Notes: generated by a model from the letters alone, not told the origin. A stretch of 64,000 bases of DNA from Glycocaulis sp. (GCA_022565665.1 JAIUMI010000007.1:1-64000), one strand, 5' to 3'. Positions 9,235-19,107 are shown, counted from the stretch's first letter. Numbers and translations: made by a program.

Positions 9235-11871
9235 TCAGCCCGGTTTTCCTGCAAAGGCGCGCCGCGCCTCCAGAACACTCCGGTAGAGCGCGGCATACTG
9301 GCTGGCCATGGCGGCGACCGTGGCGGCGTGGCCGGCGGGCCTGAACAGGCTGGGCTGCTTGTCGGGCCGGGTCCAGGCCTGTTCCCGGGCGATCTCCGTG
9401 AACTGCGCATGCAGGCGCGCGCCAAGTCCGTCCGGTTCGGGATCGGCCAGCCATCCCGGCCCTTCCCCGCCCACCCGCTCGGCCATCGCGCCGAGGCGCA
9501 GTGCCAGCACTGGCAGGCCCGCAGCCCACATCTCGCTGAGCGTGTGCAGATAGGTTTCCGGCCAGATGGAAAGCGCCGCGCCGATGTGGGGATTGATACT
9601 GCGGACATGGGTCTGGAAATCCTCGCGCTGATACGCGCCATGGATCACCGCATCGTCGGGTTCCAGCGGAAAATCGCACGTGCCGAGGATGTGAAATTCC
9701 AGCTCCCCTGCCTGGTCGAGCGCCTTGACCTCGCGGATCAGCGCCGCGCCCTTGGCCTGCGTGACATGGCCCGCCAGCAGTATGCGCAATGGCGTGCCCG
9801 GTGCCAGCTCCGGCGGCGCGCGGTGTGCCGGCGCGGGCAGGTCACGCCCGTGCACGATTACCTCAAAGCGCCGTGACGCCAGCGCGGGAAAGACATCAAG
9901 GATGAGGGCGCGCGCGGCCGGGCTGGTGGTCACGAACGCGTCGCACTCGCCCAGCGCCTGCGAGAAATTGGCCCGCCAGTCATGCAGCCAGGCGTTCTTC
10001 AGCGGCGGGGTCTGTGTGCCGACCCACAGATCGGGAGCGCAGTCGCGTGTGCCCTGCGGCGTGCAACGCCCGGCACAATAGCGCCCGTCCCCGTCCACCA
10101 GCTTCACCGTGGGGCAGGCGGCATAATAGTCGTGGAAGGAATGGATCACGGGGATCGCAAGGCGCCGGGCGGTCCCCGGCAGGCCCAGCCCATGCCAGGC
10201 CAGATGGCGGATATGGACCAGTTCCACCCCGTAGGCGGTCAGCCATTCGGCGACAATCCGGTCATACTCGCTGGAGCGGTGGGAGACCGGATCGATCCGC
10301 TCTGCCAGCCGGTGCCGGTCCAGCTCCTCCTCGCCCTGTGCGGTGATGCGCTTGAGCGTGAGATCACGGGAATCACATTGCAGCAGCAGGGTGTCATACC
10401 GGTCCTGCAGACCGGCCATCAGATCGGCATTGGTGCTGGCCGTGCCGCCTTCACTGACGGAAATGACGAAGAGGATGCGCGGGCGTGGCCGGGCCTGTGA
10501 CGCCCGGGCCGCACCGAGCGCATGGCCGAACCGGGCCCGCGCCAGCCGCTCGGCAGGCCGCAGGGCTTCAGAGGGCTGACCGGGAGCGATGACGGTGCGG
10601 TCATCCACGACATGATACCAGCCCATAGTGCGCGCGCGCGCTTCAAGCGTGTCCAGCGGCTGGTCGCCCGAGAACGGTCCTGCGGAGTCCAGGCAATCCC
10701 TGCGGACATAGACGCAAGGCGTACTGATCTGACGGGTTTCCGGCCAGAGCAGGCCCGAGCCCTGCATGGCCAAGCGTGCCATATCGGTCATGGTCCAGTC
10801 TGGCGGTAGATCGAAGGGCGCGGCAAGCGTGCTCGCCAGTCCGGTATCGGGGCCCGTATGGGCCGCCAGTTGCAGGTTCTCCAGCCAGCGCGGGCCGGGC
10901 CGGGCCTGCGCCCCCAGCACGACGATATCGTTCTGCGGATGAAGTCCGGCAGCGCGGTTCAATTCCTCGCCCAGCGTTGCGTCCTTGCGTTCCGGCGCCA
11001 GCACCGTGACGTCCGCGCCGTCAGGCTTTCCGGCCAGCAATACAAGGCGCGCGGGCAAGCTGGTATGCAGCCGGACAGCCTCCTGACAGGCCCTGATATC
11101 GCTATCGCTGCCCGGCAGGATGATGATGGTCACGGGCGGGCGCTCATCCAGCGCCACCATGGCCCCGGCAAGGTTCGCCGCGCTGTCGGCGCGCTGGGGC
11201 GCGGCAAGCTCCAGCGCGGCTTCGGGCTGCCCAATGCGCCGGGTCAGGCGCGCACGCACCGTGCTGGCCTTTGCGCCCGATACCGAACAGGGCAGGCGCA
11301 GGTCAAACCGGCATCCCCAGCCCGCGCCTTCACCTGCCGCGCGCTCAGGGTCGGCCATGACGAGGGGCTGGCGGCCGATCAGCCAGCCATCGGCGAGTAT
11401 TTCCACACTGACCGGTTCGGGCGGTGCGGGCGCGCTCACCAACCCGTCCAGCTGACCCGCCCCCGATGAATGCATGGAGACCGCGAACTCGGCATCCACG
11501 CTTGCCCGCATACGGGTGACAGGTGCGTCGTGCGCCATAAGGGTGAACTCGGCCGACCCGTCCTTCATTAGCGCGCGCAGCGCGTCGAGAGTCCCTGCAG
11601 GTAGCGCGTCGTAATAGACGGTGAAGCCGGTATCGGGCCGGTCGGCAAAGCCGGCACCCATCACATCAGGGCGTGGCTCGGGGGCGCCCAGCGGCAGGCG
11701 CAGCGTATCATTGACCAGCAGATGGAAATGCTGGCGCTGCCGGTCATCCGGCGACCACGCCCAGCCGGAAATGCGCAGCGATGTCACCTTGTCGATCGAG
11801 CCGGCCGCCGGACCGTTTCCGGATGGGCCTGCCGCGTCTTTCAGCCAGGTTTTCAGGCGTTTCATGACCAT
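9235..11871 (-). CDS. Multidomain glycosyltransferase (sugar-type repeats, GT2-like, GT4)
   Basis: An 878-residue protein. The N-terminus has two related beta-rich modules (about 20-125 with SGWAWSPDD, and about 135-245), of a kind seen in front of other glycosyltransferases. A GT2-like region follows (about 250-450, PPVTIIILPGSDSD) with no clear catalytic DxD. The C-terminal half is GT4-like: PRPRILFVISVSEGGT near 465, the donor-site stretch ETYLHTLSEMWAAGLPVLAL near 800. I chose ATG 11871 (MVMKRLKTW) with AAGGTCC upstream; the frame stays open to 11964. It is transcribed divergently from the fusion gene at 12039 across about 170 bases. It probably adds sugars to a surface polysaccharide; the substrate is unknown. 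Confidence 0.75.
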   Translation of the reverse strand: MVMKRLKTWLKDAAGPSGNGPAAGSIDKVTSLRISGWAWSPDDRQRQHFHLLVNDTLRLPLGAPEPRPDVMGAGFADRPDTGFTVYYDALPAGTLDALRALMKDGSAEFTLMAHDAPVTRMRASVDAEFAVSMHSSGAGQLDGLVSAPAPPEPVSVEILADGWLIGRQPLVMADPERAAGEGAGWGCRFDLRLPCSVSGAKASTVRARLTRRIGQPEAALELAAPQRADSAANLAGAMVALDERPPVTIIILPGSDSDIRACQEAVRLHTSLPARLVLLAGKPDGADVTVLAPERKDATLGEELNRAAGLHPQNDIVVLGAQARPGPRWLENLQLAAHTGPDTGLASTLAAPFDLPPDWTMTDMARLAMQGSGLLWPETRQISTPCVYVRRDCLDSAGPFSGDQPLDTLEARARTMGWYHVVDDRTVIAPGQPSEALRPAERLARARFGHALGAARASQARPRPRILFVISVSEGGTASTNADLMAGLQDRYDTLLLQCDSRDLTLKRITAQGEEELDRHRLAERIDPVSHRSSEYDRIVAEWLTAYGVELVHIRHLAWHGLGLPGTARRLAIPVIHSFHDYYAACPTVKLVDGDGRYCAGRCTPQGTRDCAPDLWVGTQTPPLKNAWLHDWRANFSQALGECDAFVTTSPAARALILDVFPALASRRFEVIVHGRDLPAPAHRAPPELAPGTPLRILLAGHVTQAKGAALIREVKALDQAGELEFHILGTCDFPLEPDDAVIHGAYQREDFQTHVRSINPHIGAALSIWPETYLHTLSEMWAAGLPVLALRLGAMAERVGGEGPGWLADPEPDGLGARLHAQFTEIAREQAWTRPDKQPSLFRPAGHAATVAAMASQYAALYRSVLEARRAFAGKPG

Positions 11872-12038
11872 GGGCGGACCTTGTGGCGGGGCGGCACCGG
11901 CAATGTGCTTGTCCATTTCAAGCCGAATTTGCCTTCGAGCGCAAAGCTGCTGCGGACGTCCCAAGCACAGGGGCCTGCGCGCTTGCCATTTCGGCAGGGT
12001 TTGACATTATGCCCGCGCCCTGACGGGGGTCTGCCGTG

Positions 12039-15000
12039 ATGCTGAATGAAAAAGGACGCGACGTGGACGACGCGAGCAAGCAGGACGTGCGATCGGGACC
12101 TGCCTTCACACCCGATTCTGGCGACGCAGCGGACGCCGCTGCCGAGGCAGAACGCGCCGTGGAGCGTGCCCGCCTGAGGGCGCTGGAAACCGAGATTTCC
12201 ACCCTGCGCGACACGATCAATACCGAGCGTTCCGTCCGTGAGCAGGCCGAGGCGGAGCTCAAAGCCCGTCTCAATCAGGTCCGCTCCCTGCTGACCAGCA
12301 CCTCCTGGCGCGTGACCGCGCCATTGCGCCACGCTGTGTCCATCGCCCGTACCGGCAAGATGGCGCCCACCACTGCCAGTCTTGTGGCTGAGCTCAATAC
12401 GCTTTTGACCGCGCCGGAGGCAGACGCCGCGCTGGCCGGACTGGCGAGCGAGGATCTGCGCAAGCAGGCCCATGCGCGTGTGCGCCACGTCAAGGCACGT
12501 CTGCTTGAACACGGGTTCCGCGAGCGGGCTCTGACCGATTTCGAGGCACTGGCCAATACACCGGACGACCCCTATCTGCGCGCCCTTGCTTCATGGGAAC
12601 TGGCGGTCTGGCACGCCAACCAGGCCGAACCCGGCCATGCCGCGCACTGCCTGCGTTTCCTGGCCGCTGCTGCATCCATGGAGTTGCCTGAGGTCACCGC
12701 GCAGCGCATCGCCATCCTGAAGGCCGAGAGCCTGGCTCTTACCGGCGCCGCCGATGAGGCGCGCGCCGTACTGGAGGGCATGACGGCGCAGCTTGGTGAT
12801 GCGGATCTCTATCTGTGTCTGTCGCGTCTTGAGGACAGTCTTGAGGCCAAGACCGCTCTCATCAACAAGGCACTGGGGCTGCGCGGTGTCGCGCCGGTGG
12901 CGTTCACGGCCGACGGCGCAACGCCCTATGACCGGCTGTCTGCCGAGGTGGAGCCGGAGGAGGAGTGCCCACTGACCGTCACGGTCATCGTGCCGGCCTA
13001 TAATGCGCAAGCCATGCTGGAGACCACGCTGCGTTCGCTCGCTGCGCAGAGCTGGACCAATCTGGAAATCCTGGTGGCCGACGATTGCAGCACCGATGGC
13101 ACGGCCGCGCTGGTGGAGGCCTTTTCCCGGCGCGATCCGCGGGTGCGCCTGGTGCCTGCCAAGGCCAATTCCGGGCCTTATGTAGCGCGCAATCTCGCGC
13201 TGATGGAAGCGCGCGGCTATTTCGTCACCTGCAACGATTCCGATGACTGGTCGCATCCCGAAAAGATTGCCCGGCAGGTGCGCCACCTGCTCGCCAATCC
13301 GTCTGTCGTTGCCAATACGTCCCAGCAGGCGCGTGCTCATGAGGACATGCGCTTTTCCCGGCGCGGCAATCCGGGTTTCTACATCCAGCCGAACATGTCC
13401 TCGCTGATGTTCCGCCGCGAAATGGTCGTCGAGCGGATCGGGTATTGGGACTCGGTGCGCTTTGGCGCGGATTCGGAATATACCCGCCGGATCAAGCGCG
13501 CTTTCGGCGATGCGGCTCTGGTTGATGTGGAAACAGGCCCGCTCTCCTTCCAGCGCCAGACGCCCACCTCGCTGACCGGTTCACGCGAGTTCGGCTATCA
13601 CGGCTTCAAGATGGGCGCGCGGCTGGAATACGAGAATAATCACCGCCGCTTCCACAAGAAGAACCGCACCCCCTATATCGGTTTCCCGCTGACCGAGCGC
13701 CCCTTCACTGCGCCCGAACCCATGTGGCCGCAGCGAGAGGCCGCGCAGGACGGCGTGCGCCATTTCGACGTGATCATCGCGTCCGATTTCCGCCTGCCCG
13801 GCGGCACCAACATGTCCAATCTGGAAGAGATCAAGGCCCAGCGCCGCTTTGGCCTGAAGACCGGCCTTGTCCAGATGTCTCGCTATGATGTGAGCCCGGA
13901 CCGGAAGATGAATGACCAGATTGCCGCCCAGATTGACGGCGATCAGGTCCAGCTCGTGGTCTATGGGGAGAAGGTGACGTGCGACCTGCTCGTGGTGCGT
14001 CTGCCCTGGGTGCTTCAGGAATGGCAGGAATGCCTGCCGCAGGTCGATGCGGGCGCCGTCAAGGTGATCGTCAACCAGCCCCCGAAGCGCGATTACGGAC
14101 CCGATAGCGAGTACATCTATCACCTCCAGCGCTGTCTCAATCACCTCAAGCGCCATTTCGGCAGCTCCGGCACCTGGCACCCGATCGGGCCGCTGGTACG
14201 CGAAGCCCTGCTTACCCACCACAAGGAGGAGATGGCGGGTATCCAGCTTGGCGAGAACTGGCCGAACATTATTGATGTCAGCGAGTGGCGCCGCCCCTTC
14301 CGCCCTGCACGCGGCGAACGCATCCGCATCTGCCGCCACTCCCGCGACCAGTACGTGAAATGGCCCTCTTCGGCCGAAGAGCTTCTGATAATCTATCCCG
14401 ACGATCCACGCTACGAGGTCCACATACTGGGCGGCGCGGACACGCCCAAGGCCCTGCTTGGCGGCAAGCTGCCGAAGTATTGGCGCGTGACGGGCTTCGG
14501 CAAGATGAGCCCGAGGCGGTTCCTGTCGAAGTTCGACGTCTTCGTCTATTACACCCACCCGGACTGGGTGGAGTCCTTCGGCCGGGTCATCTTCGAGGCC
14601 ATGGCGGTCGGGCTGCCTGTCATCCTGCCGCGCGTCTACGAACCTCTCTTCAAGGATGCGGCGATCTATGCCGAGCCGGACGAGGTGCTTGCGCGCGTGG
14701 ACGAGCTGATGGCCGACGATGATCTCTATGATGCGCAGGTGGCAAGGGCCCTTGCCTATGTGGAGACCCATTTCGGACATGGCGTGCATGCGGCCCGGCT
14801 GGCCCCGGATCTGGACCGCAGGATCGGGGCGGGTCTTTCCGTGCCGGGCCTCGGGCAGAGCGAGGCCTCCATCCGTTTCGACACCAAGGCCTATGCGAGC
14901 TTCGAGGCAGCCCCGCTTGAGGGCTTCTGCGAGGCGCTCGCGTCCTCCAGCCGGTCAGCCCCGGCCCGCCTGGCCCGCACGCTGCTGGGCGAGGCGGACG

Positions 15001-16049
15001 AGGCGATGGCGCGCGGACCCTATTCCGTCGTGGACAAGACCACATTGCCGCCCAGCGGTGACCGGCATGATTACTGGCACCCGGCGCCCTACTGGCATCC
15101 CAATCCGGAAACGTTCAACGGCCTGCCCTATATCCGCAAGGACGGGGTGCGGGTTCCCGGTACGCTGATGTACGAGCCGGAAAGCGACAAGTATGACCGC
15201 ACCCGGCTGCAGATGCTGTTCGATGACAGCACTCTGCTGGCGCTGGCCACCCGGCTGACCGGGCAGCAGGCCTATGCCGAACGCGCTGCCGCGCATCTGC
15301 GCCACTGGTTCCTCGACCCCGCCACGCGCATGAACCCGCATCTGAAGTTTGCGCAGGTCAAGCCGGGCCATAATGGCAATAAGGGTTCCAGCAGCGGTGT
15401 GATCGAGATGAAGGATTTCTACTATTATCTCGATGCGGTCCGCCTGATGATCGAAGCGGGAGCACTTTCAGAGCGCGATCAGGCGGGTTTGCGCGCGTGG
15501 CTGCGCGATTATGCCATGTGGCTTGCCACCTCAGAGCAGGGCGTGGCGGAGCGCAGCTCGGTCAATAATCACGGGCTCTATTATGATATCCAGGCCTGTG
15601 CCATCGGCCTGTTCCTCAATGAGAAAGCGCTGGTATTCCGCGCGCTCAATGATGCAGTTGCACGGATTGGCCATCATTTCGCGCCTGACGGATCCCAGCC
15701 CGAAGAGCTGACGCGTACGACCACGGCGCATTATTGCTGCTTCAACTTTCAGGGCTGGGCGAACATGGCACGTCTCGCCGCGCAGGCCGGTGTCGATCTG
15801 TGGCGCTACGAAACGCCGGACGGGCGGAGCCTGCTCAAGGGCGCGCAATGGCTGGCGGACCATGCAGGCAAGCCCTGGCCCTATCAGCAGATCGATGCGT
15901 TTGATGCCGAGCGCTTCATTCCCGCCTGGCATGGCGTGCCCGAAGCGTTGCGCCCGGAACGGCCGCACGCCATTCCCGCCAGCCCGTTTGGTGTGAAGCC
16001 GCGCTTTCATCCGCATGATGGTGTACGGCCCTACTGGAATCTGGGATGA
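12039..16049 (+). CDS. GT2 / GT4-like / alginate lyase-like fusion protein
   Basis: A 1336-residue protein. In order: an acidic coiled coil (about 30-85) ending in SWRVTAPLR, a signature found before glycosyltransferase domains; a helical repeat region (110-300); a GT2 domain (308-520) with VTVIVPAYNAQ, DDCSTDG near 342 and the metal site NDSDDW near 398; a GT4-like domain (576-900) with SFGRVIFEAMAVGLPVIL near 845; and a C-terminal alginate lyase/heparinase-type alpha toroid (about 990-1336) with PPSGDRHDYWHPAPYW, NGLPYIRKDG and NNHG at 1176-1179. I see no signal peptide, so the lyase domain appears cytoplasmic. The ATG at 12039 was chosen; GTG 12036 and GTG 12063 are alternatives. A polymer-making and polymer-cutting activity in one chain is unusual. 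Confidence 0.85.
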   Translation: MLNEKGRDVDDASKQDVRSGPAFTPDSGDAADAAAEAERAVERARLRALETEISTLRDTINTERSVREQAEAELKARLNQVRSLLTSTSWRVTAPLRHAVSIARTGKMAPTTASLVAELNTLLTAPEADAALAGLASEDLRKQAHARVRHVKARLLEHGFRERALTDFEALANTPDDPYLRALASWELAVWHANQAEPGHAAHCLRFLAAAASMELPEVTAQRIAILKAESLALTGAADEARAVLEGMTAQLGDADLYLCLSRLEDSLEAKTALINKALGLRGVAPVAFTADGATPYDRLSAEVEPEEECPLTVTVIVPAYNAQAMLETTLRSLAAQSWTNLEILVADDCSTDGTAALVEAFSRRDPRVRLVPAKANSGPYVARNLALMEARGYFVTCNDSDDWSHPEKIARQVRHLLANPSVVANTSQQARAHEDMRFSRRGNPGFYIQPNMSSLMFRREMVVERIGYWDSVRFGADSEYTRRIKRAFGDAALVDVETGPLSFQRQTPTSLTGSREFGYHGFKMGARLEYENNHRRFHKKNRTPYIGFPLTERPFTAPEPMWPQREAAQDGVRHFDVIIASDFRLPGGTNMSNLEEIKAQRRFGLKTGLVQMSRYDVSPDRKMNDQIAAQIDGDQVQLVVYGEKVTCDLLVVRLPWVLQEWQECLPQVDAGAVKVIVNQPPKRDYGPDSEYIYHLQRCLNHLKRHFGSSGTWHPIGPLVREALLTHHKEEMAGIQLGENWPNIIDVSEWRRPFRPARGERIRICRHSRDQYVKWPSSAEELLIIYPDDPRYEVHILGGADTPKALLGGKLPKYWRVTGFGKMSPRRFLSKFDVFVYYTHPDWVESFGRVIFEAMAVGLPVILPRVYEPLFKDAAIYAEPDEVLARVDELMADDDLYDAQVARALAYVETHFGHGVHAARLAPDLDRRIGAGLSVPGLGQSEASIRFDTKAYASFEAAPLEGFCEALASSSRSAPARLARTLLGEADEAMARGPYSVVDKTTLPPSGDRHDYWHPAPYWHPNPETFNGLPYIRKDGVRVPGTLMYEPESDKYDRTRLQMLFDDSTLLALATRLTGQQAYAERAAAHLRHWFLDPATRMNPHLKFAQVKPGHNGNKGSSSGVIEMKDFYYYLDAVRLMIEAGALSERDQAGLRAWLRDYAMWLATSEQGVAERSSVNNHGLYYDIQACAIGLFLNEKALVFRALNDAVARIGHHFAPDGSQPEELTRTTTAHYCCFNFQGWANMARLAAQAGVDLWRYETPDGRSLLKGAQWLADHAGKPWPYQQIDAFDAERFIPAWHGVPEALRPERPHAIPASPFGVKPRFHPHDGVRPYWNLG

Positions 16050-16175
16050 TAACGGTTATGGGCCGGGCAAGGCCCGGCGCGGTCTTGCCACAGGTGCACG
16101 CAAGGCTTGTCCCAAACCATCACCGGTTGCCATAAATCCCGTCCCTCCCGCGGGCTGGCCCGCACTGCGCAGGAC

Positions 16176-16817
16176 ATGCGAATGCCTCTCTCATTCTCCG
16201 GCAGCGACAAGGTCACTCCGCTCATCATTGCCGGCCGTCCCAGAGCCGGTACGCGCTATCTCACCGATGTGCTGAACCGGTTTGAGGATGTCGCGATACA
16301 GAGCGAGATACCCAATCCCGTCATGGCCGCGATCCACCGCTTCCACCGGGACACGGATAATTACTATCGCGGAGCCGGTGACAGCGAGGAGCGCGGCGAA
16401 CGCGGACCCGGCGAGCTGGCGGCCTGGCGGTCCAAGAAGACAAGCCTGATGTTCGCGCTCTGGATCGGCGGCGCGCAGGCCAAGCCAAAGGGGCTCGACA
16501 AGCCGCTGCGCTATTTCGGCTATAAACGCCCCAAGCATGAGGACTATTTCGACTTCTACGAGAAGGTCTTCGACCAGAGTCCGCCGGTCCACATCTTCTG
16601 CGTACGCAATTTCGTGGACAATTACCTGTCCATCTCCTCGCGCTGGCCGGGGCGTGGTGTGGAGGAGGTCGCGGACGAGTATCTCGCCGCGCTGGCGGTC
16701 TACCGGCGCACGCTGAACGAGGCCGAACAGGCCTATATCGCCACGCGCCCCAAGCTGTTCTCCGAATTTGCCGCGCTGTGCGCCCACCACGAGCCGGCAG
16801 GCGCACCCAACCCGTAG
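16176..16817 (+). CDS. Sulfotransferase family protein
   Basis: A 213-residue protein with the PAPS 5'-phosphosulfate loop variant IIAGRPRAGTRYL near the N-terminus and a 3'-phosphate-binding type motif, CVRNFVDNYLSISSRW, near residue 145. The family moves sulfate from PAPS to sugars or other acceptors. It is short for the family (usually 250-300), with a brief C-terminus. ATG 16176 (MRMPLSF) has AGGAC upstream; the frame is open from 16107. It lies 126 bases downstream of the glycosyltransferase/lyase fusion on the same strand, so its likely acceptor is the polysaccharide made by that locus (inference). Confidence 0.7.
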   Translation: MRMPLSFSGSDKVTPLIIAGRPRAGTRYLTDVLNRFEDVAIQSEIPNPVMAAIHRFHRDTDNYYRGAGDSEERGERGPGELAAWRSKKTSLMFALWIGGAQAKPKGLDKPLRYFGYKRPKHEDYFDFYEKVFDQSPPVHIFCVRNFVDNYLSISSRWPGRGVEEVADEYLAALAVYRRTLNEAEQAYIATRPKLFSEFAALCAHHEPAGAPNP

Positions 16818-16819
16818 CG

Positions 16820-16839
16820 CGGGCGCTGCCTAGCGCCCG
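16820..16839. terminator. Bidirectional hairpin between convergent genes
   Basis: Perfect 8-base arms CGGGCGCT (16820-16827) and AGCGCCCG (16832-16839) with loop GCCT. It lies just after the sulfotransferase stop and includes the stop codon of ugd on the other strand. There is no T-tract on either side, so termination strength is uncertain. Confidence 0.5.
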
Positions 16840-18131
16840 ACGCTGATGTAGGAGAAACCGGCCTCGGCCATTTCTTCGGGGTCGTAGATATTGCGCAGAT
16901 CGACCACGACAGGGGCTTTGAGCGCAGCCTTCACCCGGTCGAGATCCAGCGCGCGGAACTCGTTCCACTCGGTAATGATCACGGCCACGTCCGCACCTTC
17001 CAGCGCCAGATAGGGCCCCGTGGAGTACTCCACGTCCTTCAGCAGCTTCTCGGCTTCCTCGATCCCGGCCGGATCATAGGCGACGATGCGGGCACCGGCG
17101 GCCTGCAGGGCAGGGATGATGTCAAGGCTCGGGGCCTCGCGCATATCGTCGGTATTGGGCTTGAAGGTCAGGCCCAGAACGCCGACCGTCTTGCCCTTAA
17201 CCGAGCCGCCACACGCCTTTATCACCTTGTCGGCCATGGCGCGCTTGCGGGTATCGTTCACCCTCACCGTGGCTTCGACCAGCTGCAGGGGCGCGCTGGC
17301 CTCCTGCGCGGTGCGCACCAGCGCGAGCGTATCCTTGGGGAAGCACGAACCGCCATAGCCGGGGCCGGCATGGAGAAATTTCGAACCGATCCGGCCATCA
17401 AGCCCTATGCCCTTGGAAACTTCCTGCACGTTCGCGCCCACAGCCTCGCACAGATCAGCGATCTCGTTGATGAAGGTGATCTTCAGGGCGAGGAACGCGT
17501 TGGCCGCGTACTTGATCAGTTCAGACGTCCGGCGCGCGGTGAACACGATCGGCGTCTCGTTCAGGAAGAGCGGGCGATAGAGATCGCGCATCACCTCGCG
17601 GGCGCGCGGATCATCGGTGCCGACCACCACCCGGTCAGGGCGCTTGAAATCGTCAATCGCCGCGCCTTCGCGCAGGAATTCGGGATTGGAGACGACAGCA
17701 AAATCGCCATCGGGGCGGGCCTTGCGGATAAGGGCTTCCACCTCGTCACCGGTGCCGACCGGCACGGTCGACTTGTTCACCACCACCGTGAAGCCGTCCA
17801 TAACCGAGGCAATTTCCTCAGCAGCCGCATAGACATAGGACAGATCGGCATGGCCATCGCCCCGGCGGGAGGGTGTGCCCACCGCGATGAAGACAACATC
17901 CGCCGCACGCACCGCTTCGGTCAGGTCAGTGGCAAAGTCCAGCCGCCCCTCACGCACATTACGCTGGACCAGGAGGTCGAGGCCCGGCTCATAGATCGGC
18001 ACCCCGCCCGAGCGCAGCAGCGCGATCTTGTCCTCATTCTTGTCGATGCAGGTCACCTGATGGCCGAAATCGGCAAAACAGGCTCCAGATACCAGGCCGA
18101 CATAGCCTGTCCCGATCATCGCCACGCGCAT
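16830..18131 (-). CDS. ugd: UDP-glucose 6-dehydrogenase
   Basis: Oxidises UDP-glucose to UDP-glucuronate with two NAD+, supplying acidic sugar donors for surface polysaccharides. The 433-residue protein has the N-terminal Rossmann motif GTGYVGLVSG at residue 7, a central helix and the catalytic-cysteine motif GGSCFPKD in the second half, then the C-terminal UDP-binding domain (TFKPNTDDMREAPS). ATG 18131 (MRVAMIG) starts exactly at the Rossmann strand; the open frame extends further upstream without reason. It is the last gene of a probable glmS-galU-ugd transcription unit. Confidence 0.93.
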   Translation of the reverse strand: MRVAMIGTGYVGLVSGACFADFGHQVTCIDKNEDKIALLRSGGVPIYEPGLDLLVQRNVREGRLDFATDLTEAVRAADVVFIAVGTPSRRGDGHADLSYVYAAAEEIASVMDGFTVVVNKSTVPVGTGDEVEALIRKARPDGDFAVVSNPEFLREGAAIDDFKRPDRVVVGTDDPRAREVMRDLYRPLFLNETPIVFTARRTSELIKYAANAFLALKITFINEIADLCEAVGANVQEVSKGIGLDGRIGSKFLHAGPGYGGSCFPKDTLALVRTAQEASAPLQLVEATVRVNDTRKRAMADKVIKACGGSVKGKTVGVLGLTFKPNTDDMREAPSLDIIPALQAAGARIVAYDPAGIEEAEKLLKDVEYSTGPYLALEGADVAVIITEWNEFRALDLDRVKAALKAPVVVDLRNIYDPEEMAEAGFSYISVGR

Positions 18132-18204
18132 GAGTATAATCCCTGTTGGTAAATCGCCTGCGGGGTAATGGCCCCAAAGGGCCTGCGGATGCAAGTCCTG
18201 CCGG

Positions 18205-19083
18205 TCAGCCTTTCAGCAAGGTTTCCAGAATCTGCCGCACCTCCGCGCCATGTTCCGGGTCTGCCAGGCCATAGGCGACGGTGGCGCGCAAGTAACCGGT
18301 CTTGGAGCCTGTATCGAGCGTCTGACCTTCAAAACGCATGGCGTGGAAGGGGCTGGTTTCCATCAGTTTCAACATGGCGTCGGTGAGCTGGATTTCCCCG
18401 CCTGCGCCGGGCTTCTGCTCCTCGAGAGCATCGAAAATCTCCGGCTGCAGGATATAGCGCCCTGAAATCATCAGGTTTGATGGCGCGTCCTTCACGGCGG
18501 GCTTTTCTACCATGCCCCTCATCTCGATGAGATCGCCCTTCGTCGCACCGGGCGCGATAATGCCGTAGGAGCTGACCTTGTCCATCGGCACTTCTTCCAC
18601 CGCGATGACATTGCCGCCGGCGGTCTCATAGGCCCGGTTCATCGCCGCGAGGAACGGCACCGGCGAGCGCATCAGCATGTCGGGCAGCAGAACGGCAAAA
18701 GGCTCATCGCCCACAATGTCGCGCGCGCACCAGACGGCGTGGCCAAGACCCAGCGGGGCCTGCTGGCGCACAAAGCTGCATGCTCCGGGCGCGGGCAGAT
18801 CGCCGCGCAATTCGTTCAGCAGGGCGGTCTTTCCCTTGGCTTCCAGCGTGGCTTCCAGTTCGAAGGCGCTGTCGAAATAGTCCTCAATGGCGGCCTTGTT
18901 GCGCCCCGTCACGAAGACGAAATGTTCAATGCCTGCTGCACGCGCCTCATCGACCACATAATGAATGGCTGGCCGGTCGAACACGGGCAGCATTTCTTTC
19001 GGCATGACCTTGGTGGCAGGAAGGACGCGCGTTCCCAGCCCGGCAACGGGCAGGACGGCCTTGCGGACCGGTTTGAAGGGCAT
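18205..19083 (-). CDS. galU: UTP-glucose-1-phosphate uridylyltransferase
   Basis: Makes UDP-glucose from glucose-1-phosphate and UTP, the substrate of the ugd product 73 bases downstream. The 292-residue length is normal for bacterial GalU. The nucleotide-binding motif GLGTRVLPATKVMPKEMLP lies at residues 15-33 and the remaining fold elements are conserved (FVTGRNK, LLPDML, DTGSKTGYL). It follows glmS by 24 bases on the same strand. Confidence 0.93.
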   Translation of the reverse strand: MPFKPVRKAVLPVAGLGTRVLPATKVMPKEMLPVFDRPAIHYVVDEARAAGIEHFVFVTGRNKAAIEDYFDSAFELEATLEAKGKTALLNELRGDLPAPGACSFVRQQAPLGLGHAVWCARDIVGDEPFAVLLPDMLMRSPVPFLAAMNRAYETAGGNVIAVEEVPMDKVSSYGIIAPGATKGDLIEMRGMVEKPAVKDAPSNLMISGRYILQPEIFDALEEQKPGAGGEIQLTDAMLKLMETSPFHAMRFEGQTLDTGSKTGYLRATVAYGLADPEHGAEVRQILETLLKG

Positions 19084-19107
19084 CAGGTAAGTCTCCGGTA
19101 AAGCTGG

